64,000 bases of DNA. Origin: Epiperipatus broadwayi (lineage: Eukaryota; Onychophora; Udeonychophora; Euonychophora; Peripatidae). A program made the translations under genes and the position numbers. The notes below the pieces were generated by a model, which saw nothing but the letters and a program-made list of their open reading frames with translations, searched no databases and was not told where the DNA came from. The stretch is taken from contig JAQFVV010000042.1 in the NCBI GenBank assembly GCA_028023455.1, positions 5,475,739-5,539,738 of the forward strand. The letters run 5' to 3'. Shown here in pieces: positions 11,552 to 25,016 of this stretch (position 1 is its first letter; each line of letters starts with the position of its first letter).

Positions 11552-11656
11552 ATTTTTTCCCCCATGTGTCACACCATTGGCCGAAAAGTGAACCTGCTAA
11601 CCCGGGACAACTGCTTGTAAAGAGCTGATGCTGACCTCTCGACCACCAATGCTTGA
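11552..11656 (-). mobile_element. tRNA-derived SINE, family S1
   Basis: On the minus strand the 5' part TCAAGCATTGGTGGTCGAGA (leader plus A box) is followed by a degenerate B box, GCAGGTTCACTTTTC. The tail is TGTGACACATGGGGG. It is older than the 29 and 32 kb copies, judging by its changes in the T-arm. Confidence 0.78.
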
Positions 11657-12638
11657 CAAAAAAGGCCACTGGATATGTAAAAATTTTTGATAAATAAATT
11701 TTTCATATTTTTAAATTTATATATATATTTTAAAAAAACGTATAAATATCATTCAAATAGTAAGTTTTCTCACAAATCAAATTTGCATAAAATTAACAAA
11801 TAAATACTCTTAAACATTAATCTGTTTTTATACCCCATTTTTATTTTATATTTTTCATGATATGATCCATATAAAACTGAGAATATACATTTATATTCAC
11901 ATATCATTTGGAAGTAAAACTATATTTTAGAGATGCATAAATATGTATAAAATATAATAAGACATATATATATACACACACACATATATATGAATATCAA
12001 ATGGTTTATTGCTATGGAGTTCATAAAAAGTTTGAGTATCAGAAATAATAGGACTGGAGTTGTAAACCATGAACTTTGAGTTACGTAAGTAGTCCATTAC
12101 ATAAGGTTAAATGCTGCAGAATTTCTTTTATCACATACTACAAATCTTTAGAGCAAATTCATTGGAAATCAATTCTATCATTTAAGGCTTATTGGATTAA
12201 TTTAAATAATTAACTTCCTCTGGGCTCACAAGTAGTAAATAAGGATTTGCCAAATTTGATATACTATAGCTGGGTTAAATCTTTGTCACATATTGAAATA
12301 TATATTAAGTCTCACTTCCTTCCTTTAATAACGATTCATTTACAAGAATCATTAAAATTACCTATACAAAAAAGTTTGAGATAAACCAAAGCAACAAGTT
12401 TGGATTTTAAAACAGCAGTAGCATAGTAAATCATATCCAAGTATCAAGAATGATTAGAGGAAAGATTCTGCATTGTACTGGGTTTTATAAAAAGATATTT
12501 GAATCTATAAACATTTCTGCTATAGGTAAAGCTAAGATCATCATAATATACATTCAGACTTTTGTCAAATTCTGAAAAATATTCAAAATGCAAGAGTAGA
12601 TATTTAAATTATATAGTGAGACTAAGAAATTAAATATT
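11657..12638. other. AT-rich non-coding stretch
   Basis: Nothing is recognised apart from a TA/CA microsatellite near 11962-11990. Confidence 0.5.
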
Positions 12639-12910
12639 GCAGGCAAAAACTCTCCATCCAGTAGTGCCACCAGTGCAAGCCAGAATAATCAATGGATGTA
12701 AGGCTCTTCGCTGATGAAAGCCACAAGCTAGAAACTAGCCCAGGGATATTGGATGAGTAGGCACTGGATAGGGATTTTATGCACAAATATTCTTGCATCC
12801 ACTGATTACTCTGGTTAGCACAAGGTGGCACTACTGTATGGAGAGTTTTTGCCTGCTTTAACAACTTGAACAAGCATAAGAAACAGTAATCATCTAATGT
12901 TTAGTGGTTT
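12639..12910 (-). mobile_element. Fold-back element M1, subfamily B, with inverted core
   Basis: The arms (GCAGGCAAAAACTCTCC at left; GGAGAGTTTTTGCCTGC at right) flank the same core as the copy at 474. The tail (ACAAGCATAAGAAACAG and ATCTAATGTTTAGTGG) is also on the right. However, the core runs in the opposite direction relative to that tail: GGCTCTTCGCTGATG first and GGATTTTATGC last. Confidence 0.8.
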
Positions 12911-13009
12911 AAATCAAATATTGGTAAGTATCTAAGACAGGATATTTCCGTTTCTACAAAACTTTCTATAGCAGTTTTAAAGAAAATATTTCATGGATTA
13001 TAATGGGAA

Positions 13010-13650
13010 GCAAAGGGAATACAAATAAACAGAGGTTACTAAGTTATATAAATTTTGCAAATGAAGTGGTAATTTTTACTTCAAATGTTTCAGAACTGCT
13101 GGGTATATTACAAGAACTATCAAATGAAAATATAAATTATAATTAAAAGCTTAAATAATATTCAAAGACAATGAAGAATAATAACAAATTAGAAATTAAC
13201 TATAGATATCTAGATCAAACTATTGATAATGATGAAAACATAAGAAGTACAATTAATCATAAAATTAAACTTGGAGAGTGTTTTTGGTACAAATAATTTC
13301 AAATTACAAAAAAATGTGACTTTGTATTTGAAAAGAAAGATTTTAAATATATTCTGATATGTCTATCTTCCAAATACTTCAATCCACATAGTATAATGTA
13401 TATGTAGAAAGATATTGGAATTAACAAGGAGGGATAAATGACTAAAATAGAGCCGTTAAGAAGGTCATTAAAAGAGACAAGTTCTAAATTAAAACCAAAA
13501 AGATATTTGGAAACAGACTTCCGATTACAATGATGATCAAGCAGCATATAAAAAAGTTTGCTGGAAAAATATTGGAGGAAAAAAATTCTTTAAATCATAA
13601 GAAAATGGATTAAACTTGGAGAGATCCTCACCCTGAAGTAGAATGTTACA
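13010..13650 (+). mobile_element. Decayed RTE-type LINE, 3' part
   Basis: Translated fragments follow the same order as the better copy at 25017-25836. They include FANEVVIFTSNVSELLG (near the FADD motif, here degenerate), KLEINYRYLDQTIDNDENIR, INHKIKLG and finally GLNLERSSP. There are multiple stops and frameshifts. This is a dead insertion with no flanking duplication identified. Confidence 0.65.
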
Positions 13651-14186
13651 AGACAAAAAATATTTATGATACCTCATGCAAAGTTCTCTTCCATAATAGA
13701 TATCCACTAAAAAACCTTTAGTATCTGCTAACCACTTCATATAAATAATGTTTCATAATTTTTTAAAAATGCATGTGTGTATGAATCATAAAATTGGTTG
13801 TGATATGCCTCATAAATAACTTTTTTTTTTAATAATTTAAAATGACCTCCACTACTCAAACTAATTTTATTTCAGTAGCACAAAACAATAAGTGATTCAT
13901 GACCTGACATGTGACATTTACTGTTGTTCTTTTTTTACATTCAGGAACATTTTATAAAAAAACTTTGAAATTCATAATTTCATAACAATTGAGATATTTT
14001 TGATTTTTTGGACAAAATTTGTTTCAGCAAAATATGCAATATGAATTATAAAACAAAAAAGATAGCAAAAGAAACGAATTCCAGTTTATATGTAAAACAG
14101 AAAATAAAAAGTTAATGTTTTCAACTATTTGGTGTTTCAAAAAAATTAAAACAATAAAAGGTATAATTAAAACAAATAAAATAATA

Positions 14187-14441
14187 AAACAATGAGAATT
14201 GCCAATTCCTCAACAAGCTTTGTGATAAATGCTTAGCTAGAGAAAGCATTTAAAATATCAGTCAGGACCCTCCCCCCCAAACCTCTGCCCATGGTATCGT
14301 GCCAGAGAGCACGCTTCAGAGTTCAGACAAAACCATGGTCAGAGGTTTGGGGGGGAGGTCCTGACAGAGATATTTTAAATGCTTTCTCTAGCTAAGCATT
14401 TATCACAAAGCTTGTTGAGGAATTGGCAATCCTCATTGTTT
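14187..14441. mobile_element. Long near-perfect palindromic element
   Basis: Arms of about 100 bp run from AACAATGAGAATTGCCAATT to a CCTCCCCCCCAAACCTCTG stretch and return as CAGAGGTTTGGGGGGGAGG to GGCAATCCTCATTGTT. The arms differ at only a few positions. The loop of about 45 bp (GGTATCGTGCCAGAGAGCAC) is unrelated to the other fold-backs. It probably belongs to another MITE family. The termini are unusual in holding seven or eight consecutive C/G bases. Confidence 0.85.
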
Positions 14442-14927
14442 ATAACTTACAAGCTTAAGAGAATAGGGTCATGTGATCTGACTCATTTTGATTAAATAAA
14501 ATAATACTTTGTAATTTTGTTCATATATGTTTTTGAATTAATAGTCTTCAAATTAATGATTGTCACCTACCTTTGTTTTGCTTGTCCCCCCCCCTTAATT
14601 TAATTAATACATATATGTATTCAGAGCAAGTAAGATAATGTTAGTGATAGACACTCATGTCCCCTGACAATATCATTTCAAACTGCATAGGAGAAAGCAA
14701 TGATAAATGGTTCTTGTATACAATGATAATTATGGAGTTAATATAAAATTGATGGCATTTAATAATGAAAAACAGAAATTTTACAATTAAATCCCTTAAA
14801 TAATTCTTTTAATTTTTTCCTTTTTTATATAAATTTTTAAAATATATATATATGTTTTTAATATTGTTTTCCTGTTAATAACAAAAGAAAAAAAATACAA
14901 ATTATACTTAATAAACTCTTATGCAAG

Positions 14928-15089
14928 GTAGGGATTGGTTTCCATCTGCTTTTAACATCTTGCTGGAGGGATATAATCACAAGGTGTTAAAAGTGGATAA
15001 AAACCTGACCCTACCTTGTGTGAGAGTAATATAGTCAAAATTAACCGCAGAAATATTATTCATTAAGTGGATAATCTCTAATCTAATGA
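14928..15089 (+). repeat. Hairpin repeat, copy 1 of a local pair
   Basis: CTTATGCAAGGTAGGG pairs with CCCTACCTTGTGTGAG, and CTTTTAACATCTTG pairs with CAAGGTGTTAAAAG. Downstream, CAGAAATATTATTCATTAAG and GGATAATCTCTAATCTAATG recur, slightly changed, in the copy at 15270. Confidence 0.7.
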
Positions 15090-15269
15090 CTGACTAATAC
15101 AAATTATTAATATATCTCCATTAAATGATTTGTGTCAAAATTGTGAGGGCAGCAAGTTTGACGCTTATCAAACAAATTGTAAAAATTGACTATCTATATA
15201 CATATACTGAACAATGATAAAGATATGTGTAAGAGATTGTGATCCAACTGATGAGTGCAGGTTCAGCAT

Positions 15270-15445
15270 GAAATGTGCATCTTGGGGATCATACATCCTT
15301 TCCACGTCTTTTATCACATGTTTATGATTACACCCATCCACAAGGTGATAAAAGCAGAAACTAGTTCCTAACTTGCATAAGAGTGGTGTAGTGAAAATTA
15401 CCCTACAGAAATATTAATCATTAAGTACGTAATCTCTAGACTAAT
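15270..15445 (+). repeat. Hairpin repeat, copy 2 of a local pair
   Basis: This is a diverged copy of the repeat at 14928 in the same orientation. TTTTATCACATG and CAAGGTGATAAAAG form the hairpin. CTTGCATAAGAGTGGTGTAG and CAGAAATATTAATCATTAAG match the downstream part. Confidence 0.65.
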
Positions 15446-15587
15446 GAAAATTATTAATACAAATTATACATAAGAAATTTAAATTCAAATTTTCTAACTT
15501 TCCTTCCCATATACTGTATATAATCATAATGAAATAATATTTCTGATATAGCGTTATGTTTTATAAACGGTAATAATAATCAGCTAT

Positions 15588-15722
15588 TACATAAACGTTT
15601 GGGTAAGAAAACATAGATGATTCATATTCATTCTATCTTTTCAAAAATACTTTATACTTGTGTTTAGAATTGAGAGTATTCATTTATAATTCAAATCTTC
15701 AAAGCACATGTGCATTAACTTA
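15588..15722 (+). repeat. Fold-back repeat family M2, worn copy
   Basis: It shares ACGTTTGGGT, TTCATTCTATCTTTTC, ATACTTTATACTTGTG, GAGTATTCATTTAT and CAAAGCACATGTGCAT with the copies at 180 and 34013. Confidence 0.6.
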
Positions 15723-18700
15723 ATAGCTGATTATTATTACTATATATAATCATGTAATATATGAAAACTTTTATATATGTGGATACATATATATATATGC
15801 ATCAGTAAAAAAACAGGAATCAATATTCTATTTAAAAGAAAGGCTCTTGTTATTTGAAGAAAACAGATCTTCAATCTTCATTTTCAATTTAAACTCAAAT
15901 ATCAAATTGTGTGTGTGTAAAAAAACAATTTTCTTCTCTTTTAATTAAAAAATATATATATATCAATGAACTTATTGTTGAAAGAAATGAAAAATACATA
16001 ACTGATAATTGAAAGCAAAGGATTCCGTAGTTCCATATTATACATCTTTCACTTTTAATTATTTCCTACTGGGTAAATTATAAGGTTTTATTATTTTTAA
16101 AAAGATAATTTAATGCCATTCTAATTTCAAATTCGTTAAACATAATATAAAAGAGAATGAAGCACGTTTAAGCAAAATTTTCAGAATAAAAAAATATTTT
16201 TTAAAAATTTATCTAACAATTAAAAATGAATCTCAAGGCATTATCATTTTTTACGTATGTATTTAAAATTATATATTGCATGATCAAATACTTAGGATTG
16301 TGCACTAGAGTAAAACGGTTCTATTTTAATTATCCAGACTTAAATGACTTTTCCCCCATTTTCATCATTCAAATAAAAAAACTTTTACTCACTAAAATGC
16401 TATCTTATCATTGAGCTAACTGTTCAGGGCCTTTCTATTAAAAATTAGGGAGAAAGCGATTGCAATTATTAACAATTCCATACTTTCTTCCTTATCATAG
16501 TGATCAATGTATGTATTCCAGAACTTTCTGAAATCAAATTTACAGAGAATAAACATCAAGCAAATGCAACAACTTATATAAGATTTGCTTGATAAAGATG
16601 TTATTCAAATTGAAGATTATTGATCTAATATCAATTAATATAACCGACAAATAATCTGAAAGGTAAAGCAATGTAATGTTTACACTACAGAAATAATTTT
16701 CAAAATTACAGAGGATAGAAAAAATAAAAACATCCAAGGAAGAGTGATGGAAAGTGTTTGAGGCACAACTTTCTTTTCAGCACAAGTTGTTTTTAAATAT
16801 ATATATCCCCCCCCCTCCTGTTTCCCCAAACTGTCTATTATACAACTATAGTAATAAATTATAAATTTAATTGCATATTAAAAGGATTCTAATCAATCTA
16901 AATATTTTAGGGGGGGGGGTGACAATAAATTATATCAAAGTACTTCTTTTATGTAAATAAAATTAATTTATGACAGATATCTTAATCTTCAAGTGCTCCA
17001 AGATGTATATGATAAATCATAAAATCACATTTAAAGTCACAACTTCATTGTTAAATATTTAATTCTGTCAATATATATTAGTCTGCTAATCTTTAATATC
17101 ATGTAATCCTATCTATCAATCAATACTTGAAAAAAGCATTGCGTTTATTTCTAATCACCGAAGAATTAATCAATTAAAAAACAAAAAAAACAAATGCACA
17201 CTAACAACAATCAAAGAGTCAATATTTTTTAAAAAGGTGGAAATGTGCAGAGTTTATATATTGCACAAAGTTCCTTGTTTTACTGTAGTTTCAAAATTAA
17301 TTTAGGAAAAACATACAAGTAATTGATGTGACAGTCATAACTAGGGATTTACTTCAATTAATTGATAGTTTAAATATTATTTACACCTACTTTGATTTGC
17401 AATATATGTATATTAACAACAATAATACCAAGAAAAAAATGTATTATGACACATCAAGATGTTACTGATTTCTAATGAGTCTATGTATAAAAAGTCTCCG
17501 TTCTTTTCTATTTATCATCATATAGTGAATATTTTGTAAGTGCAAGCAATACATTTTTGCATTATATAATTAGCTACTCAGATTAGCATTACTATAGAGA
17601 GAACAGATGATGCTAGTATTCTTCACCCAAGCTATCCCTGTGAACTCTGTCTTATAAGTGATTTTCTTTTTTTCCCTCCCAATGGATAACCAGCTCTCAG
17701 TATACATCCAATAGCTGTAGTATATTAGTTTTCAGCAGGCTCTGTTTAACTTCTTTGAAAATTTATTAACTGATCACTTAACCAAAAAATTCTAAAACCT
17801 TCTCCAACATGAGTCAAAAAAAAAAAATCTTTAAAAATTGTTTTTTAATGGAAGTCCACTTTTTACAACATTATAATAATGTTACAGAAACTACAATGCG
17901 GATAATAAGGGTTATACCCCAAATAATATTTCGCAAAATTTTAAAAGATATTTTGAGACAATTTCTTTTAATGTTTATTATATAAGGTAGAGATTTAGGT
18001 TTGTTCTGGATTACTGCAAACAATCTTACTATTAATGAATTCTCTAACATTACATTTAAGTAACAAATGTTTTAGGTCATGTCTTTCTTGCCCACTTTCC
18101 GACTTCTAAAATTGCAAAACATTTAATAAATTCAAAATTAGATATAATTCCTAAAAATAAAAATAATGACATTATATGGATTTTTGTTACAGCTTCTTAA
18201 AGTTTCAAGCAATGATTTCAATTATCCTGAATTTTGCCATTATGATGTCACCATCATTACATATGATCTATTAACTTTGTTTAAATGATAAAAGATAGTG
18301 ATGAAATAAATGTATCACCCAACAAATGAATAATTGCAAATATAAGTATAAACATGTTAGAGATAGTGACTATACTGAACACAGCTGTAGCAATCACATC
18401 ATTCTATGTAAGAGCTATTTCTCAGGACAAATTTTACCAATTGGTCTTCTTTAGAAAAGGTGGATGGATGCTGAATGGCTATAATAAAAACAATGATCTT
18501 TAATAAAAGAGATCAATAACCAAAAACTAGTGTGGAGATCTTTGGCACTATTATTTGATATCCAGTGATTAATCACACTTATTAAATGGCCCATGAATTA
18601 AATGATGAGAAGGTATTCCTACTATCAATGGACTAATTAGCAAAGTTCAACAAACACAAGAAAATTTTTACAATTTATATGTATATTTAAACTTCCCTTT

Positions 18701-19317
18701 TATTTTTCCTAAAATAAATAATCAGCCTTTCTCTAAAGAGGAGATAAAAATGAACAATTCTATTGAAGAGTTTTTAATACTCAAAATAATATTCATATAG
18801 AGTTGTTATAAACACATTTACTTGAAAGGAGAACAAATAAGTTTTAATCGTTATATATATATATAAATAATTCACACCTGCATATTTTTTTAATCACTCA
18901 CAGCCCACCTACCGCCTCCTTCCTTCCAGCTTTAATGCTTACATTTGAGCAGTAAAAAGTAATACTACAAATTTAATTGTGTAAAGTACAATAAGAGATA
19001 AATTAGCTTCTTTCCTAAATTCAATGCACATATAATGATCTATATTCAATTATTGTGCTTTGCCTTAGCCGAATTGATTAATTATTTCTATTTTTAAAAA
19101 TAAACTTGGGCTCAGCACTTATAGGTGTCCTTTTTTTTGTTAATAAAGCAACATCATGGTGAAGTTGTACTTATTATTTTTACATTCAGTACAACTAGCA
19201 TTCAGCTGATTATTCAGATTAACCTACGACTTTTATTCTCTACTCAAGAACAGCTAGATATCTACTTACTGGCTACTACTAGATAGTTAGCTAGGCTGGC
19301 AATGAGCTATTTACCTA
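15723..19317. other. AT-rich non-coding stretch
   Basis: No gene or element is recognised. It holds C and G homopolymers (about 16807 and 16910) and TA runs. Confidence 0.5.
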
Positions 19318-19418
19318 CAAAAAAAAATCCAAAGCATTTCAAAACTCACCCATCCAGCATCCAAACCCTAGGTCATAAGCATAGCAAGCAATTATGCTAA
19401 TCACTAGGCCATAAGGTC
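19318..19418 (-). mobile_element. tRNA-derived SINE, family S3
   Basis: On the minus strand a tRNA-like head starts GACCTTATGGCCTAGTGATT, with A box TGGCCTAGTGATTAGCA and a degenerate B box, GGGTTTGGATGC. A tail of about 45 bp, TGGATGGGTGAGTTTTG and GGATTTTTTTTTG, follows. A related head lies at 48215. It is unlike S1 and S2. Confidence 0.6.
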
Positions 19419-22400
19419 TTTAAAAGTTTTTGTTTCCTTTTGCCATTTAATAAAATTATCTTACAATGTAATAATTGAAACAATCAGATATTAATGAACA
19501 ATTTCTATAAACAGCATAATCTATTCGAATTGTGGAGAAATTATGAGTGATATTAGATGAAAACCATAATTATCTAAAAATAAGTATTCATTTTATTTTT
19601 TTAATTTTTTTTTAATATTAGAGAACCACTTATAAACAATAAAAGCTATGATAACAATACAGGACTTGGAGCATTAATGCATCCTATTTAGTTAGTAATC
19701 GAATAAGATTCTTTTGAATGTTACTGCAATTGCTAATTCTTATAAAATAATTAATGAATGGTCAAGATGCCAGTATTCAAGTCTTTAGCTTCATCATCAA
19801 GTGATATGGCTCTTTAATGTCATTTCCCATAATTCAAAATCAGAATTTTTTTATGTATGATAGACATCAAATTATTTTACATGAAGATGTGAAAAATATT
19901 GCACTAGTATGAATAAGCATACATATAAATGTTTCTACATGAGCAGAAATAAATTCATGTTTGTGTTTAAAATAATAATAATCCAATTAATAAAAGTATA
20001 TACAATATCTTTTATATAAGATAATCTGTCTTATATAAATAGCCTGTTGGTTTCTGAATTATAGGAGATAACAGAAAAGAGAGTTAAACTATAAAGATTT
20101 AATCCTGGGTCTTTGTGTTTCGCTGTTTAATTTCCAAAAATAAGCAATTATAATAACCTCTTAAAGAAACTTAATTTCATTATATAGAGCATTAATAATT
20201 TGAATTGTATATTATTGTAGTTTAAGTCTTATACCCAATAGTAGTTTCAGCAATCCAGGTAAAAAAACTATGGCAAAATAATTGATCATTATTATATAGT
20301 AGATTGCCTTTTGTTTAATATTCCTCTTTCCTTTATACTTACATGATATTTAAAGGTTCATAAATAAAAACAAATGAATGTGGTGATACATGGGAGGTCA
20401 TCTTTGGATCCTATGTCTATCACTCCACCTCTGCATTAAATCAAAGCAAGACTTTAATGATTCTTCAAAAAATAAAAACTCCCACTGCATATATTAATTG
20501 AAAAAAGGATGTTTTTGGCTGGACGACAAACTGAGATAATATAACTAGGTTTGCCATACCCTTAACAGTTTATTCTAGCAGCTCAGTTGTAAAGCTACAT
20601 CACAATTCAGTGAGTGATCTATATGTATGGAACACAGATAGTAACATTAAAACCTTTTTATTAAAACGTTAAATGGTTATAAAAATTTTACTGTCTTTCA
20701 ATGTCAAACAAACAAAAAGGAAAGAAATAAAAATATAAAGCAAATAATTAAAAATATTTATTTCCTCAAGTTGCTAAGGTACTTTTTTTTCTTATGTATC
20801 TTATGATTATTCAAAATAGATTAAAGTCTGATCATGGGGGGGGGGGGTGATTCCTTTTTCATTATCAAAAGATAATTATTTAATCATTAAATAGTGTAAG
20901 AAAAATCCATTTATATTTAACTCCTTCAATGGTTAATTATACTTTGATTGGCCACAAAAACATTGAATTATTTTATTAAAAATTCAGTTGAAAGTTAAAT
21001 ATTAAGATGGGGGAAAGGAAATACAGGTATAACTCTGCTTACATATGTTACAATCATGTTAGAAGGAGAAAAGGTATAATAATATATATCTTTGGTAATA
21101 TATATGATATATGTCAGTCCATTAAATATTAGTAGCATATTATTTCAGACGATTATATTTAATCCAGAGAACCTTTCAATATTGATCAGTAAACAGGTAT
21201 CCAGCTATTCTTAACTAGAGATTAATCAAGAATGAAAAAATGCTAAACCACTACCAGTTACTTGCTTTCTTCATTTCACTGTTCCTCTATTGGGAACTAT
21301 GAGAGAAATCTTGAGTATGTAGGGTACTACTTAAAGAATATGACTATTATCATTGCTACCTAGTAATATCTGTAATCAAACCTATAGATATAAGTAGAAA
21401 GATAATGTTATAGTTCAAATATGATAGTTACTTGCCTTAAATATTAATGATGGAGAAACAAGTTACATAGTTAAAATTGAACTGTATTCAATGTTCTACA
21501 TCTAGCTAACTCAGGTTTTAAATTTTACATTATATGAATATTATCTTTAATATACACATACAAATAAATCATCATCTTAAATATGATAAATCTTGATGTT
21601 TATTAAGAGTAAATACAATATAAAAATAACAATTATGCATAAAAACTGAGTAATCTTCAAATATTAATCAACATACTAACTGCATTTTCCCATATTATTA
21701 TGTAATATATCTTCTGACTGATTGGCCAGTTAAAATCATTAAAGCCTATCTAACTCATTTAAAATACCAAAAAATTAATGTTAATTATTATCAGAGGTAA
21801 TCAGTTATGGCATCAAATTAGACTGACTATAATTGATCTGATATAAATTAAAATAGTTCCAAACTTCTAATAGATAATTTGACCAGACTTATACTACTTT
21901 GAATATACAATTGCACAAAAATATATGAAGGCAGACAATCTGATGTCAGTCCTGATATTTGCAGCATAACCATACATTATTTTCAACATAATTCAACCTT
22001 CCTTTTCAATATTATCACACCAAACACCTACAAAACTGAATCACCCCTAAAAATGGTCATGCCTGCATAAGTTTGTCCCAGTTTGAAAATCAAGATAGTG
22101 AAGAAATACATCAGATGTGATAATAATTCCATCTGCATTATATTTCTTTACTTTGAAGAATATAGATAAAAGAAATATATAGTTTAATAATAAATTAAAA
22201 TATATTTTCCTGGACCTTATAATATCTTTCCAGAAATAAGTAAGCTATATATATTTTGTTAAATAATTGATTATGTATTATACATCTATATGAAGGGATA
22301 AAATCAACTTTGATTATTATTTTGACTGGGCAAAAGTAATATACTATTGAAGTGATAGGAGTATATTTTCAATTGACTTATAATTTTCAATTACAATTAT

Positions 22401-23399
22401 GTATACTATTATTCTTTGGTGAAATAAAGTTAACGTTTGTAAATAAAATTGAGAAATTAAAGCAGATTTTATTATTATTTTAATTGATGTTTTAATTATA
22501 TCAACATTTAAGAACAGAAGATTAAACAAAAACTATATATTTAATTTTGTTCTTGTTTATGGAATTTCGATGCAAGAGGGTATTTGTGTTATCTTTGGTT
22601 GGAGGCATGGATTTGTGATATTGCTTTTGCCTTTAGGGCACTAATCGCAATTAAAAAGTCAACTATTAATCTTTCTTTCAAAACAGTAATATAATACATA
22701 TTAGATTTTCTTTAGTCTTTATTTTATTGCTAAATTTATAACATAAATCTTTGAGTCATTACACATTACTACTATAAATAATACTAATCTTACTAATGTT
22801 CCTAATCATATATTATCAATAATCTCACAAGAACATGGAGATGAAACATACCGCTGTTTTAATTTTCCAATAACTTGTAAAAGTTGATTAATTAATGCTT
22901 TAAACATTATAACAAAATTAATTATAAATATTTGCTTAATATCACTAAAGTTTTTTGCTTATGTTTTATTACTTATCAGGGCATGCCAGACACTGAGGCC
23001 CCATACCAGACTTCATGAATATAGTGGATCTGTATCATTGGATTTGAAATTCTATATATGTTAGATATTAGAAATGAGCTCATAAATCTGCTCACGTCTG
23101 TCATTTTCCATTACTCAGTAGACCAATCTGCTAATCATTATTTCTGCTGCCATAACATCTTTTCTTGTAAACCATCAAAAATTAGTAGTTTGCTAAACAT
23201 TTTTCATATTAAAATTGCTCTCCACATAGACTTAAGCCAAATTAAAAAAAAAGGCAACTCTTTTCTTTTTTTTACAAATATACCCCTTTAAATTCAAAAC
23301 AACTTTTAATTATTCAGAGAGCAGAATTATATTCTATGAAAAACAAACAAACTGACTTTTATATTTTAAAATACAATGTGCAAGAATTAAAAAGTGATT
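19419..23399. other. AT-rich non-coding stretch
   Basis: No coding exon or repeat is recognised. A run of 11-12 G occurs near 20837. The CpG content is very low. Confidence 0.5.
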
Positions 23400-23419
23400 C
23401 AATCAAGTGTTCTGTTCAA

Positions 23420-24470
23420 TCTATGAACAGGTTCGGAGAACAATCACATAGCCAACTGATCCATTCTATTCAGTTTATTGCCCAGCTCTCCAACCCTGCA
23501 TATCTCTTCCCATCTCTTATATCATCCAGAAAGTCAATCCTTTCCAACCTTTCTTCCTGTTTCTATTCACCATTCTCTCTAATATATCCTTCATTAAACT
23601 ATTCTTTCTTCTTCTTATAAGTCCAACTTAGTTTCTCTTTCTATCTTTAATTTCCTCAATCAACCTTTTTTTATCATTCACTTTTTCAAACCTTTCTCAT
23701 TTATTATTTTATTCGTCCAACTAACTTTCTCCATTCTTCTCCACAATATTATTCATTGTCCACATTTTACAATGATACAATAATACATTCCATTCATAGT
23801 GCTTAACTTTCCCTCGATCTGCAAAATATTTTTTCTTTTAATAAATGGCCCCCTTGCCAATGCTATCCTTTTTTATTTTCACTTCTTTCATCCTCACTCA
23901 ACTGATTATCCCAGTATCTAAACCCATTCAACTATATTGTTTTCTTTTCATATTTCTTTCTATCCAAACACACTTGGTCTTCTATCAACATTAATCTTAC
24001 TTTCTGTATTGCATAAATCCTTCCTCTTATTTATTCAATATATTTTGTAGATTCTCTTCACCTCAGTTATAAGAGCCATGTCATCTATAAATTTCATACA
24101 TTTTATTATTCTACCATCAATATTAATTCCACAGTCTAAATATTTATCTAAAATGTCTTCTGAATAAACATTAAAAAGCACAGAGGCATGCAACATCTTT
24201 GTCTAACTTCTCTTTCTATATTCTCTTCTTCAGTTTCATTATTTTCCAGTCAGATTTAAATTCTTTGTTCAGTATTCATATTCTAAATCAATTTACTCTC
24301 TTTTTAAAACCCTTCTTTATTTTTCAAATGGTTATAAGTTTATTCCTGATTATTATATCAAATACTTTTCCAAATTGATAAAACATATACCAATTCCTTT
24401 TTTAATAATACATCTTTCTGTAATCATTCTAATAACACCAATAACATTTCTTGTACTTTTCCCTTTCTAA
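23420..24470 (-). mobile_element. Heavily decayed LINE (family L2 of this window)
   Basis: On the minus strand, fragments in the expected order of a non-LTR reverse transcriptase survive across many stops. REVRQRCCM is like VRQGCPLSP of motif B. INIDGRIIKCMKFIDDMALI includes IDDM in place of ADD. Then come KRIALARGPFIKRKNIL, an MWTMNNIVEKNGES-type segment matching the WCWRRMEKISWTDKI signature, and SLMKDILERMVNRNRKKG at the C-terminus. These signatures are common in arthropod and other invertebrate LINEs. It is a different family from the RTE piece next to it, since the post-RT segments do not match. Confidence 0.65.
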
Positions 24471-25016
24471 AAATCAAACTATTCCTCTCCAATATAATAT
24501 TCTAACACCCCATAAATTCTTCATTTTAAAACTCTCAATATATTTTTGAAGCATGAGATAATAAATTTATTATCATGTACTCATCAATCACATCTAATGA
24601 TTGGAGACATTAATCTTTTTTATTATAAACAAAATGTGTACAGTACATGTGTAAGACAGATATATATTCTAATAATTTCTACAGAATATTTCTCTATATC
24701 TGGCTTCCTACTTATATTCTTCCCTAACACCTTATTAATTTTATATTGAGTAATCTCCTCTTTATTAATGATATAGACTTTCCACAAGCATTTCTCTAAA
24801 ATAGCACTTCTCTAAAATAGCATGACTACCTTAATTAATAATTTATTCATTACTGCAATCAGTACCTGATCAATTTCTTTTTTTCATTTGCTCTGATCAA
24901 GTTTGAGATTAAAGCAGACAGTCATTTTTTTAAAAAAAAACCCAACCCTACTTCTAAATATATCTGTTTTGAAAAACATAAAATATGAATTAGAATTAAA
25001 AGTAAACACACTGAGA

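Noticed and set aside
23336-23620. 94-codon open frame, plus strand
   Set aside because: It lies antisense to the decayed LINE at 23420-24470, and its Ser/Pro/Leu-rich translation is the shadow of that strand.
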